A stretch of DNA of 64,000 bases from Comamonas sp. (GCF_009360615.1 NZ_SPEY01000028.1:62001-126000); one strand, 5' to 3'. Numbered from the stretch's first letter, positions 17,800-27,827 are shown. The notes: generated from the sequence alone by a model not told the origin. Numbers and translations are program-made.

Positions 17800-18547
17800 A
17801 AGGGCTTGATCCACCTGCCGGGCCCTGGGTCGTCTTCGGCCAGAGTTCTTCGAGACCCATGCGCTGGACGCGATTGCACCCTGCGCGCTTGCCTCGATAA
17901 AGCGCTGCATTGGCCTGCAGCAGCGCAATATCAAATGCGTTAGAGACGATGAAGGGACTGGAAACGCCAATCGTCGCCGTGCAAGTAATCGTGCCATGCA
18001 GGCTGACGCCCGGTATGGCGATCTCACGGATCGCAACGCGTATTCTCTCGGCCTGCTTCAGGGCTTCATCCCCCTGCAGTCCCGGACAGAGAATCACGGA
18101 CTCCTCCCCTCCCAGACGACGTATCACCCTTGCGCGTGCATTGCACGATCACATGGGACACGTGGCACAGGACGATGTCGCCAAGCTGTTGCACGTCGCT
18201 GTCGTTGATGCGTTTGCAGCGGTCAATGTCCACGATCAACAGGTGGACGGGCGCGGCTTTTGCAGCCGCGAAATGCGCCTCCAGGCCGATCAGCAGACCT
18301 CGCCGATTGAGCAGCTTGGCGAGCGGATCCTGGGCGGCCATGCTGCCGAGTTCGTCGGCAAGATGTCTCAGCACCGAGCAGCTGCAGTACGCAGGCGCAG
18401 CCGAGCAGCAGGTTGCCCTGGGCCAAATCTCCATGCCCATCTTCCTGCCGGTCAGTCCGCGACGGATCAGAAGAAACAGCACGTAAAGCAAAGCAGATGC
18501 ACGCAAAGCATGCTCAGGGTAACGCTGGCAACCGTGGAATTGCTCAT
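17800..18547 (-). pseudogene. Decayed GGDEF-domain (diguanylate cyclase-like) gene
   Basis: The minus strand encodes pieces of one GGDEF protein in several frames. A probable N-terminus at 18547 (MSNSTVASVTLSMLCVH) hits a stop, then sensor-region pieces follow in shifted frames (LIRRGLTGRKMGMEIW, then AQGNLLLGCACVLQLL). The catalytic domain starts as DPLAKLLNRRGLLIGLE and LLIVDIDRCKRINDSD in one frame. It then jumps frame near 18120 to IRRLGGEESVILC and continues to ANAALYRGKRAGCNRVQ. The signature is itself degenerate (GGEES for GGEEF) and most of the membrane sensor region is missing. At least three frame breaks make an active enzyme impossible. The true right and left ends are uncertain. 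Confidence 0.8.
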
Positions 18548-18723
18548 ATAGGGCGCAGACAGATGCGAAATGGCTCAGGCCATTGCTGCACGCTGCGGCA
18601 CCTGAGAGTCGGCAAAGCAGAACCGGCAACTGCCTTGTGCGCCCCATCGATCCGCACTCGTAAACATCTCCATCTGTAGACGACTGTATCGGGCCGATGA
18701 TGTCAAAACGGCTCAGAAGCGGC

Positions 18724-19884
18724 TCAGAGGCGACCGGAAAATCTGAGCGAAGCCTGTCTCACCACCTCGGGCAATTGCTGCCCCCTGGCGTAGCTCTCGC
18801 GCAGCCAGCTCGCATCGTTGCCGCGCTGCAGTACCAGTGCCAGCTCCTTCAGCGCGCTCTTGCCGGATGCCGGCGCATGACTGGTGATGCGATTCAGAGT
18901 CTGCTCTATGTGCTCACGCAGCGAGAGTTGCTCGCTGCTGGCCGGGTCCACGTACGTGCCGTCCAGACCGAAGCGGCAAGCCTGAAAGCGGTTATAGGTA
19001 TAGACCAGATAGTCGTCCTCGCAGGGTTCGAAAGGCTGTTCGCTGAGGAACCAGGCACCCAGCGCCTGCACATAGGCCGCCAGTTGTGCCGCACGATCGA
19101 TGGACAAAGGCGTGTCGAAGACCCGAACCTCCACGGTGCCGAACTCGGGCTTGGGACGGATATCCCAGTAAAAATCCTTCATGCTGTGGATGACGCCCGT
19201 CGCCGCCATCTTGGCAAAGTAGCGCTCGAAATCCTCCCAATGCAGGGCAAATGGCGCACGGCCCGACAGCGGAAAGGCAAACACCGAGTTCAGACGCGCG
19301 GAGTCGAATGCCGTGTCCTGGCCCTGCACGAATGGGCTGGATGCCGAAAGCGCGATGAAGTGCGGGATATAGCGCGAAAGCCGGTGCAGCATCATCAGCG
19401 CATCGTCGGCACTGGGACAGCCCACATGCACATGCTGGCCGAAGATCGTGAACTGCTTGGTCAGATAGCCGTACAGCGCCGTCAGCTCCCTGAAGCGCGG
19501 CTTGTCGTAAATGCGCTGCTGGTGCCACTGCTGAAACGGATGCGTGCCGCCGCCGGCCAGAGCGATATTGAGCCGGTCGGCCGCCTTGACCAAGGCATCG
19601 CGCGTAACGGCCAGTTGCTCATAGGCGTCCTGCGCATCCTGACAGATGCCCGTCGAGATCTCTATCATGCTGGACGTCACCTCGGGCACGATGGATCCCG
19701 GCACCCTGGCGTTCTTGAGCAGGGCCAGCATATCGGGCGCATACGGCGTCATGTCGTAGTGATGGGTGTTGAGCAGCTGCAACTCCAGCTCCACACCCAG
19801 GGTCAAGGCCTGGGAGGGCGCGAATTCCCCCGGGCCGATGGCATCAGCACCTGCTGGCTGGGCTTGTTCGGTTTCATGCGTCAT
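18724..19884 (-). CDS. ybdK: YbdK family carboxylate-amine ligase (GCS2-like)
   Basis: ATP-dependent ligase of 386 residues of the glutamate-cysteine ligase type 2 family; characterised relatives show only weak gamma-glutamylcysteine synthetase activity, so the physiological product is unknown. Visible family blocks are [13 protein letters not shown] near the N-terminus (metal and ATP site), [48 protein letters not shown] and [20 protein letters not shown]. The ATG at 19884 follows a strong AGGAGG. The reading frame overlaps the end of the upstream antiporter gene by 11 bases, so translation of the two is probably coupled. Confidence 0.93.
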   Translation of the reverse strand: MTHETEQAQPAGADAIGPGEFAPSQALTLGVELELQLLNTHHYDMTPYAPDMLALLKNARVPGSIVPEVTSSMIEISTGICQDAQDAYEQLAVTRDALVKAADRLNIALAGGGTHPFQQWHQQRIYDKPRFRELTALYGYLTKQFTIFGQHVHVGCPSADDALMMLHRLSRYIPHFIALSASSPFVQGQDTAFDSARLNSVFAFPLSGRAPFALHWEDFERYFAKMAATGVIHSMKDFYWDIRPKPEFGTVEVRVFDTPLSIDRAAQLAAYVQALGAWFLSEQPFEPCEDDYLVYTYNRFQACRFGLDGTYVDPASSEQLSLREHIEQTLNRITSHAPASGKSALKELALVLQRGNDASWLRESYARGQQLPEVVRQASLRFSGRL

Positions 19885-21157
19885 GGCGCTTTCCTCCTCT
19901 TTGCAAGGCCGCACGACCCACGCCGCGATGGGCGTCACCGCTGCGCCAAAGGGCGGTTGCGGCCAGCAGCACACCCAGTACCTCGCACAGGACAATCATG
20001 GGCAGTGCAATGGCAGCCACCTGCTGGGCCACGCTGGCGTTGAAAGCCGTCCACTGCATTGCAATACCGGACACCATCAGCAGCGCGAGCCCCGACAGTG
20101 CCAGCTGTCCGCAGGCTACGGGCCATTGCCTGCGCCAGCCGAGCCCGGTCCCCAGGCCCAACAGCAAGATGGAGCCAAACTTGCCCAGCATTCTCGCCAG
20201 GACAGCGGCGGCCACCACAGAAACCATCGCCACAGACAGATTCACCTGAGAGGCCATGCTGGCCACCAGCACGAACATCAGCAGATTGAGCATGGCATTG
20301 GCCGCCTGAAAGGCCTGCGGCCAGATCAGCGGCATGGGACTCAGGTTGCGCAGCATCAGCCCCGCGACCATGAAGCCGAGTGCGGCAGAGCCGCCCCATT
20401 GCTCGGCCAGGAGACAAACCGCAGCCATGGCCGCCAGCAGGTACAAGGCCGTGGTGTCGCTGCGCGATGACTGCCAGCGCAGGACCGGCCAGAAGGCCAG
20501 AGTGGCCAGCGAGGCCCAGGCCAGGGTCAGCAGCAAGCTGAGCAGCAAACGCCCCAGCCCCGCAGACGAAAACTGCAGTCCGCCGCCCGCCGCTGCAGCG
20601 ACGGGCACGAACACCACTGTCAGCACCAGAGCCCCGAGCAGCGCCAGCAGACTGCTGAGGGTCGCCAGCAGCAAGCTGCGGTCGGTCACAGCTCCGCTGG
20701 CCCGCAGATCATCGGCAATGCGCAGCAGCACTGCCGGCGATGCAGCGACGGAGATCACGCCGACGGCCAGCGCCACGGCCCAGCCCCAGCCCAACGCCAG
20801 CAAGGTCGCCGCCACCACGGCCAGCGTGACCAGCGACTCGCCCAGACTCTGCAGCAGCAGCAAAGGCTGGCGCAACAGCCAGGGCAAGGAAACCTGGGAG
20901 GCCGCCAGCAGCAGGCTTGCGCCGACAGCCACCTCCAGCAACACCGCCGTACTCCCCTGCAACGGCCAGGGCAGATCACCAAAGCCTACCCCTCCAGCCA
21001 CCAGGCCAACCAGGGTATAGCCCAGCATGCGCGGGTAGCCGGTGAAACGGCGAACCAGATGGCCAAGCAAGGCGGCGGCTGCCACCAGCACGCACCAGCT
21101 CAGCAGCGGCGGAAAAGCGGCGGTCCAGATGCCCGCCTCGAAATTGCCGAACGGCAT
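19874..21157 (-). CDS. Cation/proton antiporter (CPA2-like)
   Basis: Inner-membrane transporter of 427 residues with about twelve to thirteen hydrophobic segments. The start region ([20 protein letters not shown]) is the family pattern of an interrupted first gating helix in Na+/H+ and K+/H+ exchangers of the KefB/NhaS3 type. Later blocks are [22 protein letters not shown] and [19 protein letters not shown]. No C-terminal nucleotide-binding (RCK/TrkA-N) domain is present, unlike KefB. The start at 21157 is set by CAGGAGGG. The gene overlaps ybdK, giving a two-gene operon. Confidence 0.85.
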   Translation of the reverse strand: MPFGNFEAGIWTAAFPPLLSWCVLVAAAALLGHLVRRFTGYPRMLGYTLVGLVAGGVGFGDLPWPLQGSTAVLLEVAVGASLLLAASQVSLPWLLRQPLLLLQSLGESLVTLAVVAATLLALGWGWAVALAVGVISVAASPAVLLRIADDLRASGAVTDRSLLLATLSSLLALLGALVLTVVFVPVAAAAGGGLQFSSAGLGRLLLSLLLTLAWASLATLAFWPVLRWQSSRSDTTALYLLAAMAAVCLLAEQWGGSAALGFMVAGLMLRNLSPMPLIWPQAFQAANAMLNLLMFVLVASMASQVNLSVAMVSVVAAAVLARMLGKFGSILLLGLGTGLGWRRQWPVACGQLALSGLALLMVSGIAMQWTAFNASVAQQVAAIALPMIVLCEVLGVLLAATALWRSGDAHRGVGRAALQRGGKRHDA

Positions 21158-21495
21158 AAAGCGCCCTCCTGTATCAAGACCCGGACAGTGCGACAAAGTC
21201 ACAGCACCAGGATTGGTGCAGGCAGCGTTGCGAGAAATGCGGACAGCGCCGCGTGTAAGCCCGGACATGCGCCGGATGCAACACCTGCTGTTTGGCCGGC
21301 CCGTCCTGCATCCGGAGGATCACGGCGGCCGCCACGCACGATCCCGAGACAGCCCGAAGCCACATGGGCGCTGTCCAGGAACGCTACAAACATCATAGAG
21401 GCGTCGGCACGAATCGCGTTACAGGGTGTCAGCCTTCCGACATTTCTGTGACCGAATGCATTGCTTGTGGAGGTTTTGCAAACCGTCAGGGCATG
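21158..21495. other. Intergenic region upstream of the antiporter-ybdK operon
   Basis: About 340 bases without a credible gene. It should contain the promoter of the antiporter/ybdK pair on the minus strand. I see no clear repeat or operator. Confidence 0.4.
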
Positions 21496-21531
21496 AAAAA
21501 TGCCGGAGTCCACTCGGGGTGGGTCCGGCAT
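21496..21531 (-). terminator. Intrinsic terminator after the M20 amidohydrolase gene
   Basis: Stem ATGCCGGA/TCCGGCAT around a 17-base loop that can pair further internally, followed by a five-T run in the minus direction, 26 bases after the stop codon of the gene at 21557. Confidence 0.75.
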
Positions 21532-21556
21532 CGGTCCATGCGGCAAAGCGCCTCGG

Positions 21557-22732
21557 TCAGACGGGCAGCCTGCCATCCTTCAGCAACGCCCCCACCAGTT
21601 CCACCCAGTAACGCATGCCCAGCGGCAGACTGGCGTCGTTGAAGTCGTACTTGGGGTTGTGCAGGGAAGCACTGTCCTCGCCATTGCCGAGCCAGATATA
21701 GACGCCCGGGCATTCCTGTGCCATGAAGGCAAAATCTTCCGAAGCCATGCTGGGCACCATGTCCCTGCGGACCTTGCCTTCGCCCAGCACGCGGGTCAGC
21801 ACCTCGGCGCAGACTTCGGCATGCCGGGGGTTGTTGACGGTCGCAGGGTAGCTGACGCGGTAGTCGAGCTGGGCCTCCAGGCCGTGCAACGCACAGGTCG
21901 CGGCAATCGCATCGCGAAAGCGCTGTTCGATGCGCGCGCGCTGAGGCATGTCGAAGCAGCGCACGGTGCCACGCAGCTTGATGACTTCAGGCATCACGTT
22001 ATAGGTGTCGCCGGCGTTGAAGCTGGTCACGCTCAGCACGGCCGGCTTGTGCACCTCCTGCTCGCGCGCAACCAGCGCGGGCAGCTGCGTCACGAGCTGG
22101 CAAGCCGCCAGCAGCGCATCCTTGCCCAGATGCGGCATGGCGGCATGGCATCCCTTGCCGGTCAGCGTCAGATCGAAGATGTCAAAGGCCGCCATCACGG
22201 CTGTGGAATGCACGGCAGCCGTCCCCACGGGCAGGCCGGGCCAGTTGTGCATGCTGTAGACCGCGTCCATGGGGAAACGCTGGAACAGCCCCTCCTCGAT
22301 CATGGCGCGCGCGCCACCCTCGTTTTCCTCGGCGGGCTGGAAGATGAAATGCACGGTCCCGGCGAAATCGGGCGCCGAGGCCAGGGCCTGGGCCGCGCCC
22401 AGCAACATGCTGGTATGCCCGTCATGACCACAGGCATGCATGCGGCCTGCGTAGGTCGATGCATGCTCGCACCGGTTGAGCTCGGTCACATGCAGCGCAT
22501 CCATATCGGCGCGCAAACCGATCGAGGGACCGGGTCCGAGACTGCCCCTGAGCACTGCAACCACTCCGGTGCCAGCCAGGCCGGTGTGCACTTCGAGGCC
22601 GAAGCCCTTCAGCAGCTCGGCCACGCGCGCACTGGTACGGTGCTCCTGAAATGCCGTTTCGGGATGCCGATGAAAGTCGTGACGCCAGGCCTGCAGTTCC
22701 TGCTGGCCGGGCCACTTGATGGTGTTCATCAT
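21557..22732 (-). CDS. M20 family metallo-amidohydrolase (hippurate hydrolase/aminoacylase-like)
   Basis: Cytosolic zinc or cobalt amidohydrolase of 391 residues of the M20D/HipO group, which releases amino acids or carboxylates from N-acyl compounds. Metal and catalytic residues are visible: GLRADMDAL, HACGHDGHTSMLLGAA, the Glu pair in QPAEENEGGARAMIEEGL, and the C-terminal SMASEDFAFMAQECPG. The start is the ATG pair at 22732/22729. It lies 15 bases downstream of the DUF3100 membrane-protein gene on the same strand, suggesting that the substrate is taken up by the partner and hydrolysed here. Confidence 0.92.
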   Translation of the reverse strand: MMNTIKWPGQQELQAWRHDFHRHPETAFQEHRTSARVAELLKGFGLEVHTGLAGTGVVAVLRGSLGPGPSIGLRADMDALHVTELNRCEHASTYAGRMHACGHDGHTSMLLGAAQALASAPDFAGTVHFIFQPAEENEGGARAMIEEGLFQRFPMDAVYSMHNWPGLPVGTAAVHSTAVMAAFDIFDLTLTGKGCHAAMPHLGKDALLAACQLVTQLPALVAREQEVHKPAVLSVTSFNAGDTYNVMPEVIKLRGTVRCFDMPQRARIEQRFRDAIAATCALHGLEAQLDYRVSYPATVNNPRHAEVCAEVLTRVLGEGKVRRDMVPSMASEDFAFMAQECPGVYIWLGNGEDSASLHNPKYDFNDASLPLGMRYWVELVGALLKDGRLPV

Positions 22733-22747
22733 GGTCTGGCTCCGGTT

Positions 22748-24091
22748 CTACAGCGTGTGCACAAAGGTCTGGGCGATCAGCGTCGCGGCCAGGAATACCC
22801 CGGCATTGGCCAGCAGCGAAACCACCACGATGCGCCAGCCCAGCCGGCGGAAGGCCGGAATGTCCTTGGCCAGCGACAAGCCCGCGAACGTCAGCATGGG
22901 CGTGATCATGGCGAGGAAGTTGACCTTGCCGGTCAAAGCCGCCACTTCGGCGGCATACGGCGTCAGCGGGAACGTCATGGCCATGGCGATGAACGAAATC
23001 CAGCACACGGCGGGCAGCACGCGACGCGTGCCGACATAGATGAGATCGCCGACCAGCACGGCGGCAATGATCAGCAGCACGCCCGGCAGCGCGTCCATCA
23101 CGGGAACGCCATGGCCGATGCGGTTGCCGATCAGCACCATGGCACCGACCAGAACCCAGCAAGCCAAGCGCATGCCCAGGCCCAGCGTCGGCACCTGTGC
23201 CTGTTCCTCATCCTTGGCGGCTGACAGATCTACGGCCTGCTCCACCACGGCCTGCCTGCGCTGGCGACCCAGAATCGGCTCCAGCCATCGATAGGCATGC
23301 AAGGCCAGGGGCAGCGAGATGAACAGGGTCAGATAGGTTCCCACCGTTGTCGCGATCAGATTGGCGGCAGCGGCAAAGGTGGCAATCTGGTCGCTCATCT
23401 CGGGATGCTGGGCGGCAATCGCGCCAACGGCAGCAGCCGTCATGCTGCCCGAGCCCACACCGGCCCCCATGCCCAGTGCCAGCGGGTGAAAGATATTGAG
23501 GCTTGAGACAAAACCGGCCAGCAGCGAGATGAAGATGGCGCCGATCAGCGTACCGGTGATGTACTCGGCCAGCACGCCACGGCCTTCGGGAGAATCCATG
23601 CCGAAGCGCTCGCCGATGATGGCCAGGCCCGGTTCGCGGCCGATCGAGAAGGTTGCGCCAATCGCCTCGCGCTTGATGCCCAGCAACAGGGCCACCGGCA
23701 TGCCCAAGGCCACGCAACCGACCAGATTGCCCAGCTCCTGCAGCACCAGACCCCAGCCGACCTCGGCCAGCTTGGGCAGCGAGCCTCCCACCAGCAGTCC
23801 CAGCTTGGCAATGAACAGGAACAAGGCGCAGGACAGCACGGCTGCGGCCAGATTCTGGCTGTGCAAGCCCAGCTGCAGCGGCCCCGGCAGGCGCTTGCGC
23901 GACAGGCCCAGTACCAGGCCGATGAGCAGCGCCCAGATCATGGGCAGCAGCACCACCTTGCCGATGCCCAGCGAAATGGGCAGCGGCCCCAGCCACTCGG
24001 ACAATGCTGCAATCACCAGCGCCAGCGCAAATACCTGCACCACGCTGCCCACATTCAACGCGGCCTTGGCCGGCTGCACCTCTGTACGCAT
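22748..24091 (-). CDS. DUF3100 family membrane protein (putative transporter)
   Basis: Highly hydrophobic protein of 447 residues with about twelve membrane segments. The blocks IGKVVLLPMIWALLIGLVLG, TFSIGREPGLAIIGERFG, GMGAGVGSGSMTAAAVGAIA and VNFLAMITPMLTFAGLSLAKD are those of DUF3100, whose genes often sit beside M20 amidohydrolases (stated from memory). The shape suggests a secondary transporter. I chose the ATG at 24091 because GAGGA lies at correct spacing; another ATG sits two codons upstream. It is divergent from a LysR gene with a candidate operator between them and is followed after 15 bases by the amidohydrolase gene. Confidence 0.82.
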   Translation of the reverse strand: MRTEVQPAKAALNVGSVVQVFALALVIAALSEWLGPLPISLGIGKVVLLPMIWALLIGLVLGLSRKRLPGPLQLGLHSQNLAAAVLSCALFLFIAKLGLLVGGSLPKLAEVGWGLVLQELGNLVGCVALGMPVALLLGIKREAIGATFSIGREPGLAIIGERFGMDSPEGRGVLAEYITGTLIGAIFISLLAGFVSSLNIFHPLALGMGAGVGSGSMTAAAVGAIAAQHPEMSDQIATFAAAANLIATTVGTYLTLFISLPLALHAYRWLEPILGRQRRQAVVEQAVDLSAAKDEEQAQVPTLGLGMRLACWVLVGAMVLIGNRIGHGVPVMDALPGVLLIIAAVLVGDLIYVGTRRVLPAVCWISFIAMAMTFPLTPYAAEVAALTGKVNFLAMITPMLTFAGLSLAKDIPAFRRLGWRIVVVSLLANAGVFLAATLIAQTFVHTL

Positions 24092-24206
24092 CCACATTCC
24101 TCGCGCACGACGGCCGCTGCCGACGCGCTGAAATAGCTTTGAACCCTGAAAATGGGCAGGGCCAGCCCAGGCTGGCGCTCACCCATGCGGGCGCTGAATA
24201 TAACAA

Positions 24207-24219
24207 TGCATATATTGCA
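24207..24219. promoter_or_regulatory. Candidate LysR operator in the divergent intergenic region
   Basis: TGCATATATTGCA fits the T-N11-A form of LysR boxes with TGCA arms and lies between the DUF3100 gene and the LysR gene. A perfect 10-base palindrome CATACGTATG lies about 33 bases further right (24252-24261). Both are in an unusually AT-rich stretch. Confidence 0.45.
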
Positions 24220-24268
24220 TACGCATTCTTTTTCTGTTCTAAAAAAGTGAACATACGTATGAATACAG

Positions 24269-25207
24269 ATGCAATTTGGCGACGACAATCGCCGCATGCC
24301 CGCCTTTCAAGACTCCCGCGCCCGCTATCTGTTTGAAGCCGTTTACTGCGGCTCAGTCCGTGCCGCAGCCGAAAAACTGGGCATCGTGCCCTCGGCCGTC
24401 AGCCGCCAGATCAGCCTGCTCGAAGAGGAACTGGGCGTGGCCCTGCTGGAGCGCCACCGTAGCGGCGTGGTGCCCACCGAAGCCGGCCAGATTCTGCTGG
24501 ACTATCACCGCGAACACACGGCCCACCGCCACGACATGCTGGCCAAGGTCGATGCGCTGCGCGGGCTTCACAGCGGCAGCGTCAGCGTGGTCAGCGGTGA
24601 AGGCTTTGCGCAGGAGCTGATCGACGGGCCGATACGCAATTTTCGCCAGCAGTATCCGGGCGTCAGCATCTCGCTGGAGATCTACGGCACGACCGAGATC
24701 ATGCGCCGCATCCGCGAGGACGCGGCCGAGATCGGCCTGGTCTACTACCCGCCCGCCGACAGCCACGTCACCGCCCGCGGTACAGCGCGCCAGCCCATGC
24801 ACGCCATCGTGCACGCGCAGCACCCGCTGGCCGGCGCTGTACAGACCTCGCTGCAGGAACTCAACCAATGGCCTATCGCCATGCTGCAGGGCGTGTACGG
24901 CATCCGCCAGCTCGTGGAATATGCCGAACACAAGGACAGGATCCACCTCAGCCCGGCGCTGACCAGCAACCTCATCAGCGTGCTGCTGGCCTTTGTCACC
25001 AGCGGCCAGGGCGTGACCTTGCTGCCGCCCTGCTCCGTCACGGCCGAGCTGGCAAGCGGACGTCTGCGCGCCATTCCCATCCACAATCCGGCTTTTCAGG
25101 ACGCCGAGATGCAGCTCATCACGCGCACCGGCCGCCACCTGTCCCCTGCCGCCAATCGCTTTCTGCTGTATTGCATGCAGGGCATGCAGGCGTTTCAAAA
25201 GCAATGA
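24269..25207 (+). CDS. LysR-family transcriptional regulator
   Basis: DNA-binding regulator of 312 residues. The winged helix-turn-helix is in the first 65 residues (LFEAVYCGSVRAAAEKLGIV then PSAVSRQISLLEEELGVALL), followed by a linker helix and a periplasmic-binding-protein-like effector domain (HSGSVSVVSGEGFAQELIDG, GVSISLEIYGTTEIMRRI). It is divergent from the DUF3100/M20 pair and most likely controls it in response to the transported substrate. The ATG at 24269 or the in-frame ATG at 24296 may be used; neither has a strong ribosome site. Confidence 0.88.
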   Translation: MQFGDDNRRMPAFQDSRARYLFEAVYCGSVRAAAEKLGIVPSAVSRQISLLEEELGVALLERHRSGVVPTEAGQILLDYHREHTAHRHDMLAKVDALRGLHSGSVSVVSGEGFAQELIDGPIRNFRQQYPGVSISLEIYGTTEIMRRIREDAAEIGLVYYPPADSHVTARGTARQPMHAIVHAQHPLAGAVQTSLQELNQWPIAMLQGVYGIRQLVEYAEHKDRIHLSPALTSNLISVLLAFVTSGQGVTLLPPCSVTAELASGRLRAIPIHNPAFQDAEMQLITRTGRHLSPAANRFLLYCMQGMQAFQKQ

Positions 25208-25380
25208 CTGCCCCATTCGGCGGCGGAGACCGAGAAATACAGCGCCCTGTATCCCAAGATCGGCTGGCGGCCCTTGCTGTTGATCTGCGACGTGGTCGCC
25301 TCCCTGGAAGGCCCCTACATGGGCGATGACTTCGCCGCACAGCATTCGACGCTCTCACATCATTCTTCAAGCTGCGCTTC
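25208..25380 (+). pseudogene. Possible gene remnant after the LysR gene
   Basis: Directly after the LysR stop codon and in the same frame, the sequence reads as a protein-like stretch (AETEKYSALYPKIGWRPLLL followed by ICDVVASLEGPYMGDDFAAQ) before a stop beyond 25380. It has no start codon or ribosome site and overlaps the convergent GFA gene at its end. It looks like the tail of a lost gene; I do not recognise the family. Confidence 0.3.
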
Positions 25381-25836
25381 GGCCAAGGGATTCGCCACAT
25401 AACGCAGCCAGCCTGCCGCCACCGGCTTGCCGGCCGCATCCCCCATGCGACGGTCGCTGGGGTGAGAGCGCCCTTCGCTCACCACCACCTCGGCAAAGTC
25501 AAACGGGCTCATGCCCGCTAAGCAAGCCACATTCACACCGTACTGATGCGGTGACGAGCGTCTCTGATGAAAGGTATAGATGCCGCAGTGCTTGCAGAAA
25601 TAGTGCTTGGCCTGCCCGGTGTTGAACTGGTAGAGCGTCAAGGCATCATGCCCCTGCAACACCTCGATGCCGCTCAGCTCGGCCGACACCGCCACGGCAC
25701 CGCGCATTCGGCAAAACGAACAGTTGCAGCGCCGCACGGTGTTCAGGCCGTCGCTGAGCAAGACGGTAAAGCGCACTGCGCCGCAGTGGCAGGCGGCATT
25801 CTGGGGCTTGGATAGGTCGAGACTTGGGTCAGGCAT
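25360..25836 (-). CDS. GFA family zinc-binding protein
   Basis: Protein of 158 residues with the Mss4-like GFA fold, named after glutathione-dependent formaldehyde-activating enzyme. The zinc-binding cysteine sets are present: CHCGAVRF near the N-terminus, CNCSFCRMRG, and CKHCGIYTFH, in the right order and spacing. Whether it acts on S-hydroxymethylglutathione is doubtful, since most GFA-family members are uncharacterised and no formaldehyde-detoxification gene is nearby. The ATG at 25836 follows GAAGAGAG. It is a single gene, convergent with the LysR gene. Confidence 0.88.
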   Translation of the reverse strand: MPDPSLDLSKPQNAACHCGAVRFTVLLSDGLNTVRRCNCSFCRMRGAVAVSAELSGIEVLQGHDALTLYQFNTGQAKHYFCKHCGIYTFHQRRSSPHQYGVNVACLAGMSPFDFAEVVVSEGRSHPSDRRMGDAAGKPVAAGWLRYVANPLAEAQLEE

Positions 25837-25948
25837 GGCTGTGCTCTCTTCGTCACGGTTCTGGCGAGAAACGGAAGTACTCAGGCCAAGGATATCAATG
25901 AATCCACGGCTGAAGACCTTGCCGAACGCGCCATCGGTTCTCTGCCAT

Positions 25949-25976
25949 AAAAAAAGGCAGCCCGAAGACTGCCTTT
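25949..25976 (-). terminator. Intrinsic terminator of the pyruvate dehydrogenase cluster
   Basis: Stem AAAGGCAG/CTGCCTTT with an eight-base loop, followed in the minus direction by a run of T residues. It lies 22 bases after the lpdA stop codon. Confidence 0.85.
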
Positions 25977-25997
25977 GTGTGCGCAAACGCCAGGCGC

Positions 25998-27827
25998 CTA
26001 CTTGCGCGCGGGAGGCACGTCCGTGCAGGAGCCATGGGCCACTTCTGCCGCCATGCCAATGGACTCCCCAAGGGTTGGGTGGGGGTGAATGGTCTTGCCG
26101 ATGTCCACCGTGTCAGCGCCCATCTCGATGGCCAGGGCGATTTCGCCGATCATGTCGCCAGCATGGGTGCCGACCATGCCGCCGCCCAGGATGCGGCCGT
26201 GACCGTGGGCTTCAGGGGAATCGTCAAACAGCAGCTTGGTAAAGCCTTCGTCGCGGCCATTGGCGATGGCGCGGCCCGAGGCGGCCCAGGGGAAGAGGCC
26301 CTTCTTGACCTTGATGCCTTGGGCCTTGGCCTGGTCTTCGGTCAATCCCACCCATGCGACTTCGGGATCGGTATAGGCGACCGAAGGAATCACGCGGGCG
26401 TTGAAGGCGCTGGATGCCAGCTCCTTGTTGCCCTGCAGTTCGCCAGCGATGACTTCGGCAGCCACGTGCGCTTCGTGCACGGCCTTGTGGGCCAGCATGG
26501 GCTGACCCACGATGTCGCCGATCGCGAAGATATTGGGCACATTGGTGCGCATCTGGATGTCGACTTCGATGAAGCCGCGATCGGTCACCGCCACACCAGC
26601 CTTGTCGGCGCTGATCTTCTTGCCGTTGGGGGTGCGGCCCACGGCCTGCAGAACCAGGTCGTAGGTCTGGGGCTCGGGCACGGTGACGCCGTCCTTGGCA
26701 GGCGCGAACGTGACCTTGATGCCTTCGGGCGTGGCTTCGGCACCCACGGTCTTGGTGTTGACCATGATGTTGTCGAAACGTGGCGCATTCATCTTCTGCC
26801 AGACCTTGACCAGATCGCGGTCGGCGCCCTGCATCAGGCCATCCATCATTTCCACCACATCCAGGCGCGCGCCCAGGGTGCTGTAGACAGTGCCCATTTC
26901 CAGGCCGATGATGCCACCGCCCAGAATCAGCATGCGCTTGGGCACTTCCTTCAGATCCAGGGCTCCGGTGGAATCAACCACGCGGGGGTCCTTGGGCATG
27001 AAAGGCAGGTGCACGGCCTGCGAGCCTGCGGCAATGATGGCGTTCTTGAACTGAACGATTTTCTTGCTGCCGGTCTTCTCCTGGCCGGTGCCGGTGGTTT
27101 CTTCCACTTCGATGTGGTTGGCCGAGACGAAGTTGCCGTAGCCGCGCAGGATGGTGACCTTGCGCATCTTGGCCATCTGTCCGAGACCGCCGGTCAGCTT
27201 GCCGATGACCTTTTCCTTATGGCCGCGCAGCTGGTCGATGTTCACCTCGGGCGCCGCGAACTTCACGCCCGCCACTTCCAGGTGCTTGACCTCGTCCATC
27301 ACGGCAGCCACGTGCAGCAGCGCCTTGGATGGGATGCATCCCACGTTCAGACAGACCCCGCCCAGGGTGGCGTAGCGCTCGACGAGCACGACCTTGAGGC
27401 CCAGGTCGGCTGCGCGGAAAGCGGCGGAGTAGCCGCCAGGGCCACCGCCCAGAACGACCACGTCACAGTCCATGTCCACGGTGCCGGCAAAGTTGCTGGC
27501 GACGGGAGCGGGAGCCGCCGCCACAGGGGCTGGAGCGGCTGCGGCAGGCGCAGGGGCCGCTGCCTGAGCAGGTGCGGCGACGCCGCCGGCTGCGGCTTCC
27601 AGTGTCAGCACCAGCGAGCCTTCGGCAACCTTGTCACCGACCTTGACCTTGATTTCCTTCACGACGCCGGCATGGCTGGAAGGAATCTCCATGGAAGCCT
27701 TGTCGCTCTCCACGGTGATGAGGGACTGATCCACGGCCACGGTGTCACCGGGGTTGACCAGCAGTTCGATCACGCCCACTTCGGCGAAGTCGCCGATATT
27801 GGGTACCTTGATATCGATGAGGCTCAT
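25998..27827 (-). CDS. lpdA: Dihydrolipoyl dehydrogenase (E3) with N-terminal lipoyl domain
   Basis: FAD enzyme that reoxidises dihydrolipoamide of the pyruvate dehydrogenase complex with NAD. The 609 residues comprise a lipoyl domain (residues 1-80, lipoylation Lys in [12 protein letters not shown]), an Ala/Pro-rich flexible linker (about 85-115), and a full pyridine-nucleotide disulfide oxidoreductase. The latter has FAD loop [20 protein letters not shown], redox cysteines in [16 protein letters not shown], a second nucleotide-binding [10 protein letters not shown], and the catalytic His-Glu in HPHPTLGES. The start at 27827 follows AGGAG. Fused lipoyl-E3 proteins are known in betaproteobacteria. 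It follows aceE and aceF but is separated from them by a hypothetical gene. Confidence 0.96.
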   Translation of the reverse strand: MSLIDIKVPNIGDFAEVGVIELLVNPGDTVAVDQSLITVESDKASMEIPSSHAGVVKEIKVKVGDKVAEGSLVLTLEAAAGGVAAPAQAAAPAPAAAAPAPVAAAPAPVASNFAGTVDMDCDVVVLGGGPGGYSAAFRAADLGLKVVLVERYATLGGVCLNVGCIPSKALLHVAAVMDEVKHLEVAGVKFAAPEVNIDQLRGHKEKVIGKLTGGLGQMAKMRKVTILRGYGNFVSANHIEVEETTGTGQEKTGSKKIVQFKNAIIAAGSQAVHLPFMPKDPRVVDSTGALDLKEVPKRMLILGGGIIGLEMGTVYSTLGARLDVVEMMDGLMQGADRDLVKVWQKMNAPRFDNIMVNTKTVGAEATPEGIKVTFAPAKDGVTVPEPQTYDLVLQAVGRTPNGKKISADKAGVAVTDRGFIEVDIQMRTNVPNIFAIGDIVGQPMLAHKAVHEAHVAAEVIAGELQGNKELASSAFNARVIPSVAYTDPEVAWVGLTEDQAKAQGIKVKKGLFPWAASGRAIANGRDEGFTKLLFDDSPEAHGHGRILGGGMVGTHAGDMIGEIALAIEMGADTVDIGKTIHPHPTLGESIGMAAEVAHGSCTDVPPARK

